Under the pieces are notes generated by a model, which searched no databases, was not told the DNA's origin, and saw only the letters and a program-made list of their open reading frames with translations. A stretch of DNA of 15,833 nt from assembly GCA_964632995.1 (NCBI GenBank), contig CAZWDL010000147.1, positions 1 to 15,833 on the forward strand, written 5' to 3'. This DNA is from CAZWDL01 sp964632995 (GTDB lineage Bacteria; Bacteroidota; Bacteroidia; Chitinophagales; Saprospiraceae). Shown here piece after piece: positions 13,678-15,833 of the stretch (the stretch's first letter is position 1; each line of letters begins with the position of its first letter). The position numbers and the translations under genes are program-made.

Positions 13678-14589
13678 TTAGGAGTTTTTCGTTCGGTATG
13701 CGTTAATCACCCCCTCCACTTCCGTCAGGGGAACATCTACCAGATCGGCAATTTCCTCGAGGGGCATGCCTTTCCTCCAGGCGCGGAGAATAATGGCGCG
13801 TTCTTTTTCTTCCTTGCCTTGCTCCAGACCTTCCTTATGCCCTTTCTCCTTTAATTCTTTTAAAATGGCTTCCCTTATTCCCATAGCTTCTCTGAATTTT
13901 GTGATCGAATGAATACTCTTATTCAATTTATGATAAAATTCTTCTTTTTCAAAGTGTGAATAATAGGTTATAAAATCCAACATCTTTTGAATTTTTGCTT
14001 TGGCAATACCCCGGCGGAATAAGTGATGTACCAGCTCTATCTTAGTTAAAAGACGTTGATCATCATTACCCTTTTTTAAATCTATCTCTCTCCGGGCTGC
14101 TTCAAGCACCACACCAAAAACATTATTGGAACGACGAAGCATAGCTGCCTCGTGATCCACTAAAATAAACGTATTGAATCTGTAATGTAGTTCCGTTCCA
14201 AAAAAGACTTCACGGTACACCGAGTAGTGATATTGTCGATTTGTTCCCGTGTATATCGCCAGCGCAGTAATCGACCGGTCAAAGCGATCAAAAATCCGGT
14301 AAGCATACTGAAACATCCGCTTGGCAAATCCGGGATCGGAATAGCCCTGAATTTCTACATGCACCAGAAACCACGACTCAGTCCCGTCTTTCAGATAAGC
14401 CTTTATCAACTTATCCGCGTGCCGGTTCCCGGCTTCCGATTCCGGAAACAGTTGCTCCAGTTCCTTATCCAGAAAACTGAATCCACGTTCGAAATCAATC
14501 AGGTGGACGTGATTCAGGAAAAAGAAATGTAAGAAGTCCTCCACCAGATCTTCGATGATTCCCTTCCATAGCGTGTCCTTGCCGACCAT
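13678..14589 (-). CDS. Rpn-family PD-(D/E)XK nuclease / putative transposase, copy 2
   Basis: This 303-residue paralogue of the gene at 482-1531 has the same candidate nuclease residues, Asp59 in HADKLIK and Glu79/Gln81 in VHVEIQG. The same family segments follow (SDPGFAKRMFQYAYRIFD, RGIAKAKIQKMLDFITYYS). It has a single GLEQ unit where copy 1 has twelve, which accounts for most of the length difference. The C-terminal KGMPLEEIADLVDVPLTEVE again looks like a small helix-turn-helix. I chose the ATG at 14589 because similarity to copy 1 starts there; the frame extends to 14637. The start codon is embedded in the inverted repeat 14588-14620. The gene lies 110 bases downstream of the RND pump on the same strand. 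AT-rich compared with that neighbour. Confidence 0.83.
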   Translation of the reverse strand: MVGKDTLWKGIIEDLVEDFLHFFFLNHVHLIDFERGFSFLDKELEQLFPESEAGNRHADKLIKAYLKDGTESWFLVHVEIQGYSDPGFAKRMFQYAYRIFDRFDRSITALAIYTGTNRQYHYSVYREVFFGTELHYRFNTFILVDHEAAMLRRSNNVFGVVLEAARREIDLKKGNDDQRLLTKIELVHHLFRRGIAKAKIQKMLDFITYYSHFEKEEFYHKLNKSIHSITKFREAMGIREAILKELKEKGHKEGLEQGKEEKERAIILRAWRKGMPLEEIADLVDVPLTEVEGVINAYRTKNS

Positions 14590-14620
14590 TTTGTATTTTG
14601 TTTGTTGTAAAATACAAAAT
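14588..14620 (-). promoter_or_regulatory. 12-bp-arm inverted repeat overlapping the rpn copy 2 start codon
   Basis: Positions 14588-14599 and 14609-14620 are perfect inverted arms around gtttgttgt. The inner seven base pairs and spacer match the site before rpn copy 1 (1534-1556). In copy 2 the left arm includes two bases of the start codon. If transcribed, the arms would sequester the translation start; as DNA they would make a good two-fold operator. Confidence 0.55.
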
Positions 14621-14699
14621 ACGGCAGAATAAAACAAATAATTTCAATAAAAACAAAACATTTCTTTTTCAAATTTTCATCCATGGAATCTCGCCGATC

Positions 14700-15833
14700 T
14701 CACTTGCGTTTAAAATGCCTCTTGCCCTCTTTACGCGTCAGCAGCCCATACAATACCGGTACGAAATACAGGCTCGCCACCGTTCCCGCCGCCAGTCCGC
14801 CGATGACGGCCCAGGCCAGAGGGCGTTGCAGCTCGGCGCCCAGTCCGGTGGTCAGCAGTACGGGGGCGAGCGCCAGCATGGTCGTCAGGGAGGTCATCAG
14901 GATGGGCCGCAGGCGGCGCAGGCCGGCGATATGGATGGCCTCCCGGAGGAGATTCCCGGTTTTATGACCGGATGGTTGTACGGTTGGATGATCCCCCACT
15001 CCCCTACTCTCCTCCTCTCCCACGCTCCTTGTCTCCCCTTCTCCCTGTCCTCCTTCGCCCGCTGAAGCTTTTAGCGTAGGCGGGGCAGTACCCTCGTCAC
15101 CCCGTCTCCGAGTCCCCCTTTCCCGTCCTCTCCTCCTCCTGTTCATCATGTCCACTTTCAGGATGGCATCATTTACCACGATGCCGCTCATCACCACCAT
15201 GCCGATGACCGCCACCAGGTTGAGGCTTTCGCCGGCGAGGTAAAGGGTAAGCAAGGCGCCCGTCAGCCCCACCGGTACGGTGAGCAGTACGATCAGGGGC
15301 TGCACGAGCGATTCGAACTGCGCGGCCAGGATGAGGTAGAGCAGCAACAGGCTCACCGCCATGACGACGGCCAGCTCGCGCAACAGGGCCCGGTTGTCGT
15401 AGTACTGGCCGCTAAAGAAGGCCGTGAGGGTTCCGTCGCGGCGCAGGAAGTCGCGGATTGCCGTCACCAGGCCGGGATCATAGGCTGCAAACGGCAAGCG
15501 CAGCACTTCTCCTGCGCGACCCGCGGTCAGCTCCTTGTAGGCTTCGTCGCGCGACACCTCGATAAAGTAGCGCAGGGGCAGGCGCCGGCCTTCCTCGTTC
15601 TCTACCGTAGCCTCGTTGAGCTGCCGGTAGAAGGACTGCAGACGGCTGCCCACCACGATGGGCGTCGAGCGGTCGGCGCTGCGCAGCGTGCCGATATCGT
15701 TCTGGCTAAACAGGGTGCGCAGAGCAGAAAAGACGTAATCCACCGGCACCCGGTAGCGGAGGGCGGCGGCGCGCTGCACGCGGATGGCGTAGAGCGCCTC
15801 GCGCGGCGGCAGTTCGACGGGGCGGCCGCGGCC
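14700..15833 (-). CDS. RND efflux transporter permease, C-terminal part, with low-complexity insert
   Basis: The reading frame is open to the right edge, so the N-terminal part is outside the window; about 377 codons are present. This is the second half of an AcrB/CusA-type resistance-nodulation-division inner-membrane pump. Visible features are a porter-domain segment, then the helix SLLLLYLILAAQFESLVQPL and VGLTGALLTLYLAGESLNLVA. GMVVMSGIVVNDAILKVDMMNR, GLRRLRPILMTSLTTMLAL and GAELQRPLAWAVIGGL follow. The last wording is nearest to heavy-metal-type RND pumps, but the substrate is not decidable. Between MMNRRRR and LLREAIHIAG, where relatives have a loop of a few residues, about 60 residues of Arg/Glu/Gly-rich sequence are inserted (14952-15128). 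The frame is kept. Confidence 0.85.
   Translation of the reverse strand, partial: GRGRPVELPPREALYAIRVQRAAALRYRVPVDYVFSALRTLFSQNDIGTLRSADRSTPIVVGSRLQSFYRQLNEATVENEEGRRLPLRYFIEVSRDEAYKELTAGRAGEVLRLPFAAYDPGLVTAIRDFLRRDGTLTAFFSGQYYDNRALLRELAVVMAVSLLLLYLILAAQFESLVQPLIVLLTVPVGLTGALLTLYLAGESLNLVAVIGMVVMSGIVVNDAILKVDMMNRRRRGRERGTRRRGDEGTAPPTLKASAGEGGQGEGETRSVGEEESRGVGDHPTVQPSGHKTGNLLREAIHIAGLRRLRPILMTSLTTMLALAPVLLTTGLGAELQRPLAWAVIGGLAAGTVASLYFVPVLYGLLTRKEGKRHFKRK
14952..15128 (-). repeat. In-frame low-complexity and palindromic insert in the RND gene
   Basis: The insert combines several repeat types. These are a hairpin ccggt/accgg (14956-14971), a tggttgtacggttggatg tract (14973-14990) and a purine-rich tract on the minus strand (about 14996-15055). 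A bulged hairpin cgcc-cgct/agcg-ta-ggcg follows at 15056-15082, and a second purine-rich tract at 15095-15140. Similar purine-rich sequence forms the DUF1232 tail (5712-5775). The translated stretch has no recognisable domain. Confidence 0.65.

Noticed and set aside
13488..13854. Plus-strand frames containing Ala/Glu/Leu-rich or Arg/Ser-rich repeats.
   Set aside because: They are translations of the 37-bp repeats and of the antisense strand of rpn copy 2, with no independent support.

Overview
The window looks like a chromosomal segment of a Bacteroidota bacterium, probably of the Saprospiria (Lewinella/Haliscomenobacter-like). This is inferred from a DUF4221-type lipoprotein, an FtsX-type permease of the Bacteroidota C-terminal pattern, near absence of Shine-Dalgarno sequences, TAnnTTTG-like boxes upstream of some genes, and many dispersed low-complexity or palindromic intergenic repeats. 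It is not proven from this sequence alone. Apart from two frameshifts and one nonsense change discussed below, the standard bacterial code fits; TGA is a normal stop here.

Layout from left to right. Positions 1-481 hold only palindromes and repeats. A minus-strand Rpn/PD-(D/E)XK nuclease (rpn copy 1, 482-1531) carries twelve tandem copies of a 12-bp coding repeat. Upstream of it is the remnant of an FtsX/MacB-like permease (1678-2652), which has lost its 5' part and has TGA in place of a conserved Trp codon. Two plus-strand housekeeping-type genes follow: a GPH/MelB-type sugar-cation symporter (2688-4043) and a Ppx/GppA phosphatase (4126-5652). The latter ends at a good intrinsic terminator. 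A minus-strand DUF1232 membrane protein (5712-6197) and a plus-strand radical SAM protein (6485-7432) follow. A 560-bp repeat-rich gap contains a 310-bp MITE-like unit with 18-bp perfect terminal inverted repeats. Next are a short, archaeal/Thermotoga-type adenosylhomocysteinase (7993-9240, minus) and a divergent multi-pass membrane protein (9487-11308) broken by one frameshift.

The most unusual section is 11309-13677. A 94-bp nested hairpin element is followed by a small two-gene unit. Its first gene encodes a secreted peptide with eight cysteines, currently split by a one-base shift. Its second encodes a DUF4221-like lipoprotein whose start overlaps the peptide's stop and which has a strong Shine-Dalgarno, so the two are probably translationally coupled. 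The last 70 or so residues of the lipoprotein are encoded by a 168-bp long inverted repeat that seems to have landed at the gene's 3' end. Three copies of a 37-bp palindromic repeat follow, then rpn copy 2 (13678-14589, minus). The window closes with the C-terminal part of an RND efflux pump (14700 to the right edge). About 60 residues of low-complexity, repeat-derived sequence interrupt one of the pump's cytoplasmic loops.

The genes do not form one pathway. The unifying theme is repeat activity: heptamer arrays just after stop codons, purine-rich tracts read in frame, long palindromes at gene ends, and two related nuclease genes of a family linked to recombination.
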